Shown piece by piece: positions 47,346 through 64,000 of a stretch of 64,000 bases of DNA (its first letter is position 1; the number at the start of each line of letters is the position of its first letter). The DNA is from Glandiceps talaboti (lineage: Eukaryota; Hemichordata; Enteropneusta; Spengelidae). Where the stretch lies: contig NC_135562.1 of the NCBI RefSeq assembly GCF_964340395.1, positions 15,446,296 through 15,510,295 on the forward strand, given 5' to 3'. The notes below the pieces were generated by a model. The model saw nothing but the letters and a program-made list of their open reading frames with translations, searched no databases and had not been told where the DNA came from. Both the position numbers and the translations under genes were made by a program.

Positions 47346-47707
47346 TGTTTAAAGCTACACGAGCTGTAACTGGAATGGGTTTTTTTTTGGAACTGTTTTG
47401 TCAGATTTAATAAGTTACTCGTAATATCGTACACCCTGTAGAATACTGAATCACCTGTGGGTAAACCTGTTTGTGTAGCTGTACATCTCATATATTCAAT
47501 CAAAATGAATTTTGGGTCCACACCTAAAACTCAGTACCCCCCCCCAATGCGATCATAATTTCAACACATTACTGTAAAATTTAAACTTAAAATTGACCTC
47601 AAATGAACATGTACTAATTCCAGTTATTGGTATTTTAACAATTTTCAGTGAATGTGTTGTTACTTGTCTGTTGGAGAATATACTACCCCAGTTACAGCTA
47701 GAGCAGC
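47346..47707. mobile_element. MITE-like element, about 360 bp, GCTGTAACTGG ends
   Basis: Left end GAGCTGTAACTGGAATGG and right end CCCCAGTTACAGCTAGAGC are inverted. Inside, AATTTTGGGTCCACACC, and on the minus strand CACTGAAAATTGTTAAAATACC, match copies at 31055 and 63662. No coding capacity. Confidence 0.65.
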
Positions 47708-48141
47708 TCTAAGACTTTGGGTGAAGGGGACAGCATAGCCTGCAGCTAGTAAAGATATTTGAAGTACTTTGTAAATCAAATACCACATTTTGTCACAATT
47801 TTAAAGTATTTACAAAAACTGAGGAAATTTAAAGGATGTCTTTCTGTGCTCTAATACTAAATAGCTGACAAAATGGTTGTTTTCATGAATAGCACACTCT
47901 AGTGGTAGAAGTTACCTATGATTACAGCTCTTGTTTTTACAATGAATAGCGCACTTTAGTGGTGAGTTAGCTATAGAGACAGGTCTTGTTATTAACTGGG
48001 GAAGGCATAACATTTTCATTTCATCAAATTAAATTTTCAGTCAAAATGGAAATGTTAAGTTTTGTGAATAATACAGTTGGGCCATAGCGCTTGACTTTAG
48101 TAACAAAACTTTGAGGGCGCTGTCATTTGGTTAAAGTTGTA

Positions 48142-48156
48142 CCACTAGAGGGCACT
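48142..48156 (+). promoter_or_regulatory. CTCF-like core site
   Basis: CCACTAGAGGGCACT fits the CTCF core pattern CCASYAGRKGGCR at every position. Related weaker sequences lie at 47890-47906 and 47948-47963 (minus) and GAGGGCGCTGT at 48113. The motif also occurs in many dispersed copies here, so it may be a repeat remnant. Confidence 0.4.
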
Positions 48157-48740
48157 ATCCATTGTAAAGGTATACTTTAAAAGGTCACTGCACTTCAGGG
48201 TGCTCAAAGGTATATGTTGAATGGGGCAACACTGGAGGGCTCTCGATCTTCATTAGAATATTGCTATCATTGGAAGCATTGGCACTATTTTATCGCAGTG
48301 ATCAATTATTTTGTTTTGAGCGGTGACTGTCATGCACAGCTCTTCATGGTATCTATCTCAAAAAAGTCTCATTTAAACATGTACAGATACGGTAGTGGTA
48401 TGCAAAGAGCAAAAATGTAGAAATGTAGTCTTTATATGACATTTTTTTGTTTAAAATTCTACATGTTTAGAAAGGGTAGTAGTTCTAGTACATGTATGCC
48501 TGTAGAAATTGTCAATACAAATGAAAAGTCTCAATCATGCCAAAAAAAAGATTTTTTTTGTGTGAAAATGGAAATTTTTGACCATCTCATTACGTAGTCT
48601 TCCCAAAACCTGATGTCCTCAGGTCAGTTGGCATCACTCAAACATTGCAGTGTTCCCATGGCAACAGCATCGCAAAATAGCTAAAATGTGACTTCTGTGA
48701 AATTTACAGTACAGTTACCATGCTTACCATATACAGAATC

Positions 48741-49083
48741 AGCCATATGGATGAGGATTAGGTATTTATTTTGGATTTTTAATTTATAAACAATTTTATC
48801 ACGGCTTCCGCCTTGAAAAATCAATGCGAAACAGAACACAGACCAAGTCTGTGTTTGTAACTCAGTCAATACTTTGAAAATAGTTTTAAAAAATTATAAA
48901 AAGTTTGTCATTGTACGCACAATAACAAACATTTCACGCATTTCTTAATATTTTGCAATTTATTGAGTTACAAACAAAGACTTGGCATATGTTGTTTCAC
49001 ATTTTTCAAGTTAAAAACCCATGATAAAATTGTTTTATAAATTAAAAATCAGAACTAAATACCCAATCCTCCATCCATATGAA
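48741..49083. mobile_element. Snap-back MITE, copy 2
   Basis: Same family as 27038-27340: GCCATATGGATGAGGATTAG at the left, inverted CCATCCATATG at the right, GCTTCCGCCTTGAAAAATCA and central CATTGTACGCACAATAACAA. More diverged and about 40 bases longer, with AT-rich insertions in both arms. Confidence 0.88.
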
Positions 49084-49785
49084 CACTTTTAGCATAACAT
49101 ATGCGATTCCTTTGTGATATGGGAAGTGTATGTTTACGTGATCACACCCTACTACCTTGTTATGTGATTTTTTTTTTTTTTATATATGACGAAATTGTAG
49201 TTTGGTGTTACATTTTTTGTCCTAATAAAAAATTTATAGAAAATGCAGAGAATGAACTTGGCCTTTATCTGGCTATCTGTGTATATAAGCAAAAAAAAAT
49301 TGTTTTACAGTGAAATGAGTATGTAACCTTTAATGAGAACATATTTGTTCTATCTATTGCCTAGCACACTTTCTTTACTTGGGTTCTAAGTTAGACACCA
49401 TGAGGATTTCACTTCTATTTGAGTAGGGTCTAGTACCTGTTTGATTAATACACTTGCCAGATTTAGTACCTGTTTGATTAATACATATATATGTAGCTGC
49501 TTGACTCATTTTCATCTCTTGTCGTACTTCAGTTGTTCTTTTCAATGCCATTTTTTATGGAATTGTCTGAAGGTGTGTGTGTGGTCCTTGTAAATGTAGA
49601 ACAGTAAACACCAGATTGGCAATGCAGTGATCCAACCAATCATGTTAATATGTCATTTAAACACACCTGTAAAACCAGGTGTACAAAAAAAGCATCATCA
49701 GTACACATCTTGAGCACTTGGGTGTTTGTATGTGTACATCTGTGTAGCCCAGATGACCCAACCAACAAACATGAGAACACATCTT

Positions 49786-50010
49786 CACCACCCAGGTGTG
49801 AAAATGAATATCAATTGAGTACATCTGTGATATCCAGGTGAACCAACCAACCAACAAACATCACCACCCAGGTGTGAAAATGAATATCAATTGAGTTCAT
49901 CTGTGATACCCAGGTGAACCAACCAACCAACAAACATCACCACCCAGGTGTGAAAATGAATATCAATTGAGTAAATCTGTGATACCCAGGTGAACCAACC
50001 AATCAGTGTA
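49786..50010. repeat. 76-bp tandem repeat, three copies
   Basis: CACCACCCAGGTGTGAAAAT at 49786, 49862 and 49938, each followed by GAATATCAATTGAGT, ATCTGTGATA and CCAGGTGAACCAACCAA. Partial units extend left to about 49670. Confidence 0.92.
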
Positions 50011-51084
50011 GACGGGTTATGATAACTGGTGTTGTGTGTACATTTCAATTCAGATGTGTTAAATTACTTTGAAAAGGACATCTGTAGATTGAAAGAGAGC
50101 GACATGTCAATTCACTATTTCAAACAAATACCCTATTTGACCTTTTCAATATGCTATGTATGACTTTAGCTGTTCTTGCCTTCAAAAATCAATTTATGTT
50201 TTGCTAGGATTTTTCCGCTTCAAGAAATATATTATGAAACTTTTCAAAAATGTATATGACCACTGGATTTTAGTCGGATTTTGTCATGTCAGAAATATTA
50301 TGCTTAGTGAAACTTTATAGATTTTGAGCCGAGAGATGGAAATAAACAAGAAACAACTGAACACTTAAATTATATATAAAGAGTAAGGTACAGTTTACAA
50401 TGCTATGTTGTTGGGTTTTAATGAACAGTGCCCTCTGTGGCCATAAATACCAACACTGAGGGCGCTGTTTACTTGGATATTACAATGCTGTGCAAGTTTT
50501 GTTGCATAGTAATAAACAGCGCCTTCAGTAGCCACCAATACCAAGGACACTGTTTATTGATGCTTACAGTCATATGTACTAACACTAAGGGCGCTGTCTA
50601 TTGACATGGATTACTAACACAGAGGGCAGTCTTTTGCTCCCCTTAATTGCAATTCAGCTGTTGGATGAGTACATTATGGATAGCAGAATCTCACAGAATC
50701 AGATATGTGACATTAAAGTCAACTTTTACCAGAAAATGTCTCCAGATACTGATATGATAACTGAAAAGTTAGTACATGTACCAGAAAACTGATAAGAATG
50801 ACATAAACAACTATACATAGGGGCCAATATTGCTAGGCAACTAGATTTACAACCAAGTTTAATAAATACCAAAATACTTCAACAAAACATTTATAGATAA
50901 CAAAAATTGATACAACTTCTCTTCCAACATGGACATCTTTCAATTTAGTCTCATGCCAAGAGATGTATGTTTTATTGAAAGCTGCCTGACTCAGGATTTC
51001 ACAACTAAATCCACAAAAAGAGGAAATTGTGCCCAGTTTTTCACCATAGGTTTGTCATCAATTTACTAGACATGGCGTTGTCAT

Positions 51085-51205
51085 GGCTGTATTTAACGTA
51101 CACCGAAAGATTCATCTTTGTGCTTACGTTAAGCACTGACTGCGAGGGTTTTTGCGGTGGTTACGTAAGTGCAAAATAACGATGGATCTTTCGGTTTATA
51201 CAGCC
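51085..51205. mobile_element. 121-bp inverted-repeat element
   Basis: Left GGCTGTATTTAACG ... ACCGAAAGATTCATC and right GATGGATCTTTCGGT ... ATACAGCC are inverted copies of about 45 bases with small gaps, around a GC-richer centre. Confidence 0.6.
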
Positions 51206-51559
51206 GTCGATCTGATGACAGTTGACAGCATTGATATAACAAATTTGATGAAACCAAAAACAGGGGAGGGGGCAGTGATGAATAAAACAAAACCAGGAGG
51301 GGGTTTGTGTGATGGTCTCTAGTAGAGTACTACTAGAGGCCTAACATACCTGTCAACTGTATACACAGCTGTTTGTTTACTGGGCCAATTTTGGTGAAGT
51401 TTACTATAAAGACTTGTTATTGTATGATTTGTTGTATACAATTCTCTATGTAAAATGTTGGGGTCTATGTCTTCAACAAAGACTTGTTTATTCGGTAGTA
51501 AAAAAAAATCTGTTGCTGTTTTATAGACATTTTTGCTGTAAGTCTTTGAAGTACATGTG

Positions 51560-51572
51560 AGGTCAAAGGTCA
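51560..51572 (+). promoter_or_regulatory. Exact DR1 nuclear-receptor element
   Basis: AGGTCAAAGGTCA in the intergenic region, followed by AGGTTCAAAGTTC, which resembles a second, weaker DR1. Confidence 0.5.
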
Positions 51573-53063
51573 AGGTTCAAAGTTCATCCAATGTTCATTG
51601 TACAAGAAAGTTGTCTAATCATGTAGATAATTGTAAACCCAGGCCAAACTAAAAAAAAAATGTGTGGTTCCAATAACCACTTTGTCCCTCGTAATATGGT
51701 ATTTTAAAAGATGTAACACCCCCCCCCCCCAAAAAAAAAAAAAAATGATAAGGAAAATATTTTTACAAGATGTGGGAGAAATATTGTGATCTGCTTTACT
51801 TCAAAGGATTTAAAAAGAATTCATACAAAATTGTACAAAAAAAAAAATCTAACTAACCTAACAGAATTCTGTTATTGGAACCACTCATAATCTCTGTACT
51901 TTGGTCAAAATGAAAAAATGAAATTTCTGGAGATAACAAGCAGCATGTACTAAATTTTGTATTTGGGTCAAATCAAAATAATTTGATACAGAGAATGAAT
52001 CACCACTCAGTAAAATGTCAGAAATTATATTCCCCTTCCGAGTAAGACAGTGAAACTAATATGAAATGTAATCACATCATCACAGAATGTGTCATATTCT
52101 TCCCCCCCCCCCCCACCCCTAAAAAAAAATTGTAATTTTTCTCTCAAAATTTCCGAGTTTTGTATATGTAGAATGGGGCCTACCAGTGGTCACAAATTGT
52201 CTTTTCCAAATTTTTATGAAGAAAAGAATAATATTGAATAATGCATTTCCATAGTAACAGAGTAATGTGGACTTTGATAATTTGGTTAAGATGTAGCAAT
52301 GTTTGTATGTAGCTTTTCCTCAGGAAAATAAAAAAAACATGTAAAGTTGGTATAATAAAATGTATAGACAAACTTGAATATTTTGGGTTGAGTTTTATGT
52401 TTTGAGAGTTGTGGATGACTGCTAAGAATTGATAAAAAAAATACTGACAATGGTAATGTGTGTAACTGAACTTGAATGTCTGACATACACATGAAGTGAG
52501 AGAAACACTGCAAACTTGAAAACATCCCTACAGGATAATGGAACATCCCATGGACTTTAGCCAAGTAACTGTAACATTATGTAACCATACCTCCTAGACT
52601 TCCACAGTTATGGAAGGACTGCTTTGATAGAAAATTACTCTTTTGGACGTAACTTGAAAACAACTGATCGGATCACTTATCTTTGAACTATTTTTCATCC
52701 ACTTCCAGACACCCAAAATGTTGCTGCCACCAAATCTCAAGGCAATTAATTAATTGGTCAGGCAGTTTTTGACTTTATAAATTATACACACACACACACA
52801 CACATTTTGTGACAGCTATAGCCCTACTGAATTACAAGTTTGTTGAAACAAACTGAATTGCAGTTATAACATGAGCAGCCTGTTCACTGCTCTTTCAAGT
52901 TGCAACGTTGGCTGTCATACATTTGACCACTTGTGGCCAAAGCTTGGTCTGTAATTATCAATAAACTGGTTAATAACTTGTATGGGGGGGGGGGGGGGCA
53001 CTCAACAGCCTGACTGATCACACTATGCAGTGCCTATAGACTGTAATATACGTTATGTTACTC

Positions 53064-53179
53064 TCCCTCACCTAGCTCTGGATATATACACTGCAGGGTT
53101 CCGACTCATCATCTCCATAGTAGAGGGGAGACGATGAGTCAGAACCCTGCAGTGTATACATCCAGAGCTATCCCTCACC
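53064..53179. mobile_element. 98-bp palindromic element with 9-bp flanking direct repeats
   Basis: The element (53073-53170) starts TAGCTCTGGATATATACACT and ends with its inverted copy AGTGTATACATCCAGAGCTA. Arms are about 43 bases with three mismatches and a loop of about 9 bases. It is flanked exactly by TCCCTCACC at 53064-53072 and 53171-53179, which looks like a target-site duplication. A 9-bp duplication is typical of Mutator-like elements; the assignment is an inference. Confidence 0.82.
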
Positions 53180-53844
53180 CGCCTATTGAAAGGGATTCAC
53201 TGGTGTGTGAGGGCGCCACATAATGGCATACCTTGCAGACCAGCAGTGCCTACAACCATGATGAATCAGACTCATTATTTAAATGAAGTCATTATGTAAA
53301 TGAACATGTATTATCGAGATAATCACAGGAGTTAGCATGATTAGTGGAAGGGCATTTGATAATTTACATGTAACATACATGCACTCATATAAATTTAACA
53401 TCCTGGAGTCCGATAATTTTAAGTTCTCGGGAAAAGCTTCGGACTATGAATGATATTAAAGAGATATGACAGCTAACCTTGTAAATCAAAAGTGCAGTGA
53501 ACAGGCTAACACATTAGCAGAGAACTTCAAATTACTATTTCTTCTGTTCCACTTACTATGGTAATAATCTCGATATGAAAACTACCAAGCATCTACAATC
53601 AAATGAGTATACCGCCACCTACAGGCCAACTTTAACAAGTGATATACCTAGATCCAGATTTCCCCTACTACACCACTGAAAGATTTGTATGAAACTAGAC
53701 CATGTAGAAACATCCCTATCAACTTTCATATCAATCTGTAAAGTAGTTTTTGAGTATTTTAAATCCAAACATCAAACTTTAGTCATAATTTGTATAACTC
53801 CAGTCTGATCCCTTTCACTGCAATATTAAATGAACTGTTCTTTC

Positions 53845-53913
53845 ACATACATACATACATACATACATACATACATAGGTACGTACGTATGTACGTGTAC
53901 GTACGTACGTACG

Positions 53914-53947
<34 letters not shown>

Positions 53948-54202
53948 TATATACATACATACATACATACATACATACATACATGCATACATACACAATA
54001 CATACATACATACACATAAATACATGCATACATACATACGTACATACATACATACATACATAAATGCATACATACACAATACATACATACATACATACAT
54101 ACATATGCATTCATACACATACATACATACATACATATGCATTCATACACATACATACATACATACATATGCATTCATACACATACATACACACATACAT
54201 AC

Positions 54203-54257
<55 letters not shown>
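53845..54257. repeat. (CATA)n/(GTAC)n/(CA)n compound microsatellite
   Basis: CATA runs with a self-complementary ACGTACGTA block at 53878-53922 and a final CA run. Open frames here are artefacts. Confidence 0.95.
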
Positions 54258-54260
<3 letters not shown>

Positions 54261-54503
54261 CTCATTCCCTATAACACAATAGAACTGAACTCAATTCAGT
54301 TGTGCTAACAAAAAAAGTAGACCACAATATTGAATGTTGATATATACATGTATTTAGTTTATTTGTATTCAAGTATTACCTTATATAGTGGAATCTCCCT
54401 TATGTGACCTTATGTGACCTTAATAAAAGTATCAATGCTTAGAGTACAACTGACAGACCAGCTTAGTTTTCAAGAGGACAGCACAATGGCCAAGTCAAAG
54501 TTT

Positions 54504-54937
54504 TAGTAGTCTATGTGTCCTGGACTACTACTAATTTGGTAGTCTAGATACAATGTTTACTAGTCTATGTGTCCTGGACTACTACTAATTTGGTAGTCTA
54601 GATACAATGTTTAGTAGTCTATGTGTCCTGGACTACTACTAATTTGGTAGTCTAGATACAATGTTTAGTAGTCTATGTGTCCTGGACTACTACTAATTTG
54701 GTAGTCTAGATACAATGTTTAGTAGTCTATGTGTCCTGGACTACTACTAATTTGGTAGTCTAGATACAATGTTTAGTAATCTATGTGACCTGGACTACTG
54801 CTAATTTGGTAGTCTAGATACAATGTTTAGTAGTCTATGTGTCGTGGACTACTGCTAATTTGGTAGTCTAGATACAATGTTTAGTAGTCTATGTGTTGTG
54901 GACTTCTACTAATTTGGTAGTCTAGATACAATGTTTA
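54504..54937. repeat. 54-bp tandem repeat, eight copies
   Basis: TAGTAGTCTATGTGTCCTGG then ACTACTACTAATTTGGTAGT and CTAGATACAATGTT. Units start at 54504, 54558, 54612, 54666, 54720, 54774, 54828 and 54882. Each carries the inverted pair TAGTAGTC/GACTACTA. The last three units are more diverged. Confidence 0.95.
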
Positions 54938-54939
54938 AT

Positions 54940-56083
54940 ACACAGTACTGAAGTCACAACTACTGTAGCATTAAAATACCCTAATGTATATTTCAGTATC
55001 ATGAAACGAAAGGGATCAAATTTTATGACATATTCAAATAAGAAACTCTGAGATAAAACTCAACATTTGATGGCTGGAATGGAAAACAAAGTTGATCAAA
55101 ATCTATAAAAAAAAAGTTGACGGACATGATATGGGAACAAGAAACAAAATATTTGGAAGCAGACTAAGGGGTATAAAAAGGCACCCTAAGTAAATGGTTA
55201 TTAAGTGTACTCGAACGTGGGAAATTACCATAGAAGCCATGGGCATGGGCATGTTCAGGTTAAAAAACTATTTCCAATCCTGTTAACAAGACTGTCCACA
55301 GCACTGGATCTGTGACTGCGATAGCTCTCATATACTACAAGAGTTAGCATAGTTACAGATTAGCATTGTGGACATACTAGGTAATGGATTGCAAATGTTT
55401 TTTATCCTGACAAACGATACTGGTGGTTCACTTCTTCTGACCGTACCAGCTGAAATGCTGCATAAATGATTGGAACACAACAGCTGGTAATTATTACTGG
55501 ACTCTTTTATTGAAAATGACTCCTAATTTTCATTTTTAACTCACCGTGTATATATCACATGAATGCAGTGAAATTCTTTTTAAAAAGTCAACTTTTTTTT
55601 CAATTCAGAGATTCAACTAAGTAATATTGTCACCCAGAATTGAAGACTTGTAATTACATTTTTGACACCATGAGTTATCATGTGGATCAGCCTCTCTCTA
55701 AAACCATTCTGAGTGATGATCCCCCCCCCCCCCCCCTTGTTTTGAAAAAAAGAATTTGTGCTGAGAATTTCTCCTACCGGTTTTCTTTATGCAGACAAAT
55801 ACACACATAACTAGCTGATAACAAAAGCTTGGGTAACTGAGACTGGAAGAAGTGCACCACCAGTGGTGAGTTTTGGAAATGGAGACTGTTAGAAGCAAAA
55901 TCCCCCCCCCCCCCATGAGTCGTGTACCTGAGACAATATGTCTAACTAGACTAGCTGTGTCCCTGTATTGCCAAAAGATGAAATATCAAAACAAATATTG
56001 ACTTTGAGTTGTCCACAATGGAGTCAGATAATGATGATGGATAGTTTTTTTTGGTGGTTATATGTTGAAATGCCGTCTTCTCC
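54940..56083. other. Intergenic, GALE 3' side
   Basis: Includes the expected GALE 3' UTR (minus strand, below 56084). Two poly(C) runs and no other gene seen. Confidence 0.6.
55506..55511 (-). promoter_or_regulatory. Candidate poly(A) signal of GALE
   Basis: AATAAA on the minus strand about 575 bases past the GALE stop. Weak evidence because the hexamer is common in this base composition. Confidence 0.3.
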
Positions 56084-62969
<6,886 letters not shown>

Positions 62970-63661
62970 CTAGAATGAAACGATGAAATAAAACAATTCA
63001 TGACACGTATACATATTGAAATTTGAGATGAAAAATTGATTGATGATGCACTTATTCCAATGTAAATATTTGTTTGTTGTAAGTAGACACACAAAAACAT
63101 TATGTTAATAATACAATATATTGAAACTGTGAAGTTTGCAGGTATAAAAAAAAAGTATGCAGGTATGTGTCCTATAAAACCATATTTTCTCACTTCATGT
63201 CATTGACCAACAAAACGAAAGGGTCTGGTTTACACATTTTTTAAGGTTCTGTAAAGTTTCACATAAAAAATGTACAGGTACATGACTACTAATTTTAGAA
63301 TGATGCATTGTGTTCAGTCCCCTGTCACGTCCAAAATTTGCCATGGTGGCGCTCTACTTCCTGTCTGTGTGTACATTGGGGGTATACATGGTATAGGTTA
63401 CTCAGTTAATCATAGAGCACTGCTGCTTTCCTGGATGTCTGAACAATATGAAAAACATCCCTGATTTACACTTCTATAGAATATATGGAACATAGCTCTT
63501 AAGAAATGATACTATGAGGTGATGACACCCCTAATGTAAGCGAGGGCGCTGTATTCTCAATTTCCTGTTTGCAGTCTGGAATGGCCTAGTAGTGGTTACA
63601 AAATGTATATGTTCACACCACTAAATTTGGAATGTTCATATTACTAATTGTGGCCTTTCAA

Positions 63662-63750
63662 AGTGACACTAGCTGTAACTGGAATTTTATTTTTTCGATC
63701 AGACAACCAATATAGTCTGAAAATTGTTGAAATACCAATAATTAGTAGAA
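63662..63750. mobile_element. MITE-like repeat fragment, GCTGTAACTGG family
   Basis: CACTAGCTGTAACTGGAATT, TTCGATCAGACAACCAATAT and CTGAAAATTGTTGAAATACC match 1205-1300, 31055 and 47346. Confidence 0.6.
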
Positions 63751-63774
63751 AATAGTTCCGGGGACGATACCAGT

Positions 63775-64000
63775 TGCCAGCTCTGGTACGGGTGTGTGGC
63801 CAGTGTTGGAAACCCCAGGCCCCATTTTAGACCCACTTTGACCAAAAATCAATACCCCATTTTAGACCATTACAGGTTTTCAAAAGATGAAAGTTTAGAT
63901 TTAAATACATTTTCCTTAGAAGGCAACATTTTGGGGCAATTAATGACAGTATTAATTTGGTGAAGGACAATGGACCACATTTTAGACCAAGCAAAATTGA
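63775..64000 (+). mobile_element. Dispersed element with CCCATTTTAGACC, copy 2 (cut by window end)
   Basis: Same order of segments as 60355-60730 and same orientation, including a shared GCAATTAAT ... ATTTTAGACCAA.CAAAATTGA end region. Continues past the window. Confidence 0.7.

Larger units (their letters stand above)
45090..48740. other. Intergenic, PHACTR 3' side
   Basis: Starts with the PHACTR 3' UTR. Contains three copies of CTTTCAACTTTAACCTTTCA followed by CCT (about 46246, 46338, 46841) and the CTCF-like cluster near 48 kb. No further gene seen. Confidence 0.6.
49084..53062. other. Intergenic, no gene seen
   Basis: Contains a 76-bp repeat, an inverted-repeat element at 51085, an A-rich/C-rich stretch at 51650-51860 and a cluster of GAGGGCGCTGTT-like motifs at 50423-50630. 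No coding exon recognised. Confidence 0.6.
62970..64000. other. GALE intron running out of the window
   Basis: No N-terminal GALE exon (Gly-rich NAD loop) is found on the minus strand, so it lies beyond 64000. GAGGGCGCTGTATTC at 63543. Confidence 0.65.

Noticed and set aside
53073-53170. Hairpin as a microRNA precursor
   Set aside because: The 43-base stem and exact 9-bp flanking duplication fit a mobile element better; without small-RNA reads a microRNA call is not supported.
53790-54308. 172-codon frame near the GALE 3' side
   Set aside because: Lies wholly in the (CATA)n/(CA)n tract.

Overview
This is a window of animal nuclear DNA: AT-rich, intron-rich, and full of microsatellites, minisatellites and short non-autonomous transposon copies. 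Both recognisable genes are widely conserved in bilaterians. The compact introns of a few hundred bases, the marine-invertebrate style repeats and the sequence divergence suggest a non-vertebrate bilaterian (for example a hemichordate, echinoderm, lancelet or lophotrochozoan). The sequence alone does not fix the species. There is no sign of prokaryotic or viral gene organisation.

Gene 1 (+ strand, 20355-45089) is a phosphatase-and-actin-regulator (PHACTR family) gene. Twelve coding exons were reconstructed by splice sites and phase. They join in one open frame of 455 residues up to the stop at 45087-45089. The protein has the basic N-terminal block, an N-terminal RPEL actin-binding motif, a Ser/Thr/Pro-rich and acidic linker, three C-terminal RPEL motifs (the first degenerate) and the C-terminal PP1-binding region ending FHRP. 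The 5' end is not identified: the first exon found starts inside a codon, so at least one upstream exon or an alternative start is needed.

Gene 2 (- strand, 62969 down to 56084) is UDP-glucose/UDP-galactose 4-epimerase (GALE). Seven exons give 310 residues, including the stop-containing last exon. Only the N-terminal NAD-binding exon or exons (about 38 residues by comparison with the 348-residue human enzyme) lie beyond the right edge. The two genes are convergent, with about 11 kb between their stop codons. Their functions are unrelated (actin/PP1 signalling and the Leloir pathway).

The rest is non-coding. 1-20354 holds no exon I can support. It carries tandem repeats of 87, 68, about 160, 49 and 57 bp, dispersed elements, and long (TA)n, (CA)n and (CATA)n tracts. 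The PHACTR introns carry a 453-bp fold-back element, a 29-copy 34-bp array of E-box-like units, a 303-bp snap-back MITE (second copy at 48741), a tRNA-derived SINE (related fragment at 25037), a 147-bp-period repeat and a 28-copy 37-bp minisatellite. The intergenic part holds a 98-bp palindromic element flanked by 9-bp direct repeats and an 8-copy 54-bp array. GALE introns hold a minisatellite whose unit matches the arms of a separate fold-back element at 30 kb.

The most unusual non-repeat signal is six exact copies of the nuclear-receptor DR1 sequence AGGTCAAAGGTCA at unrelated sites. No new multi-gene system was found.
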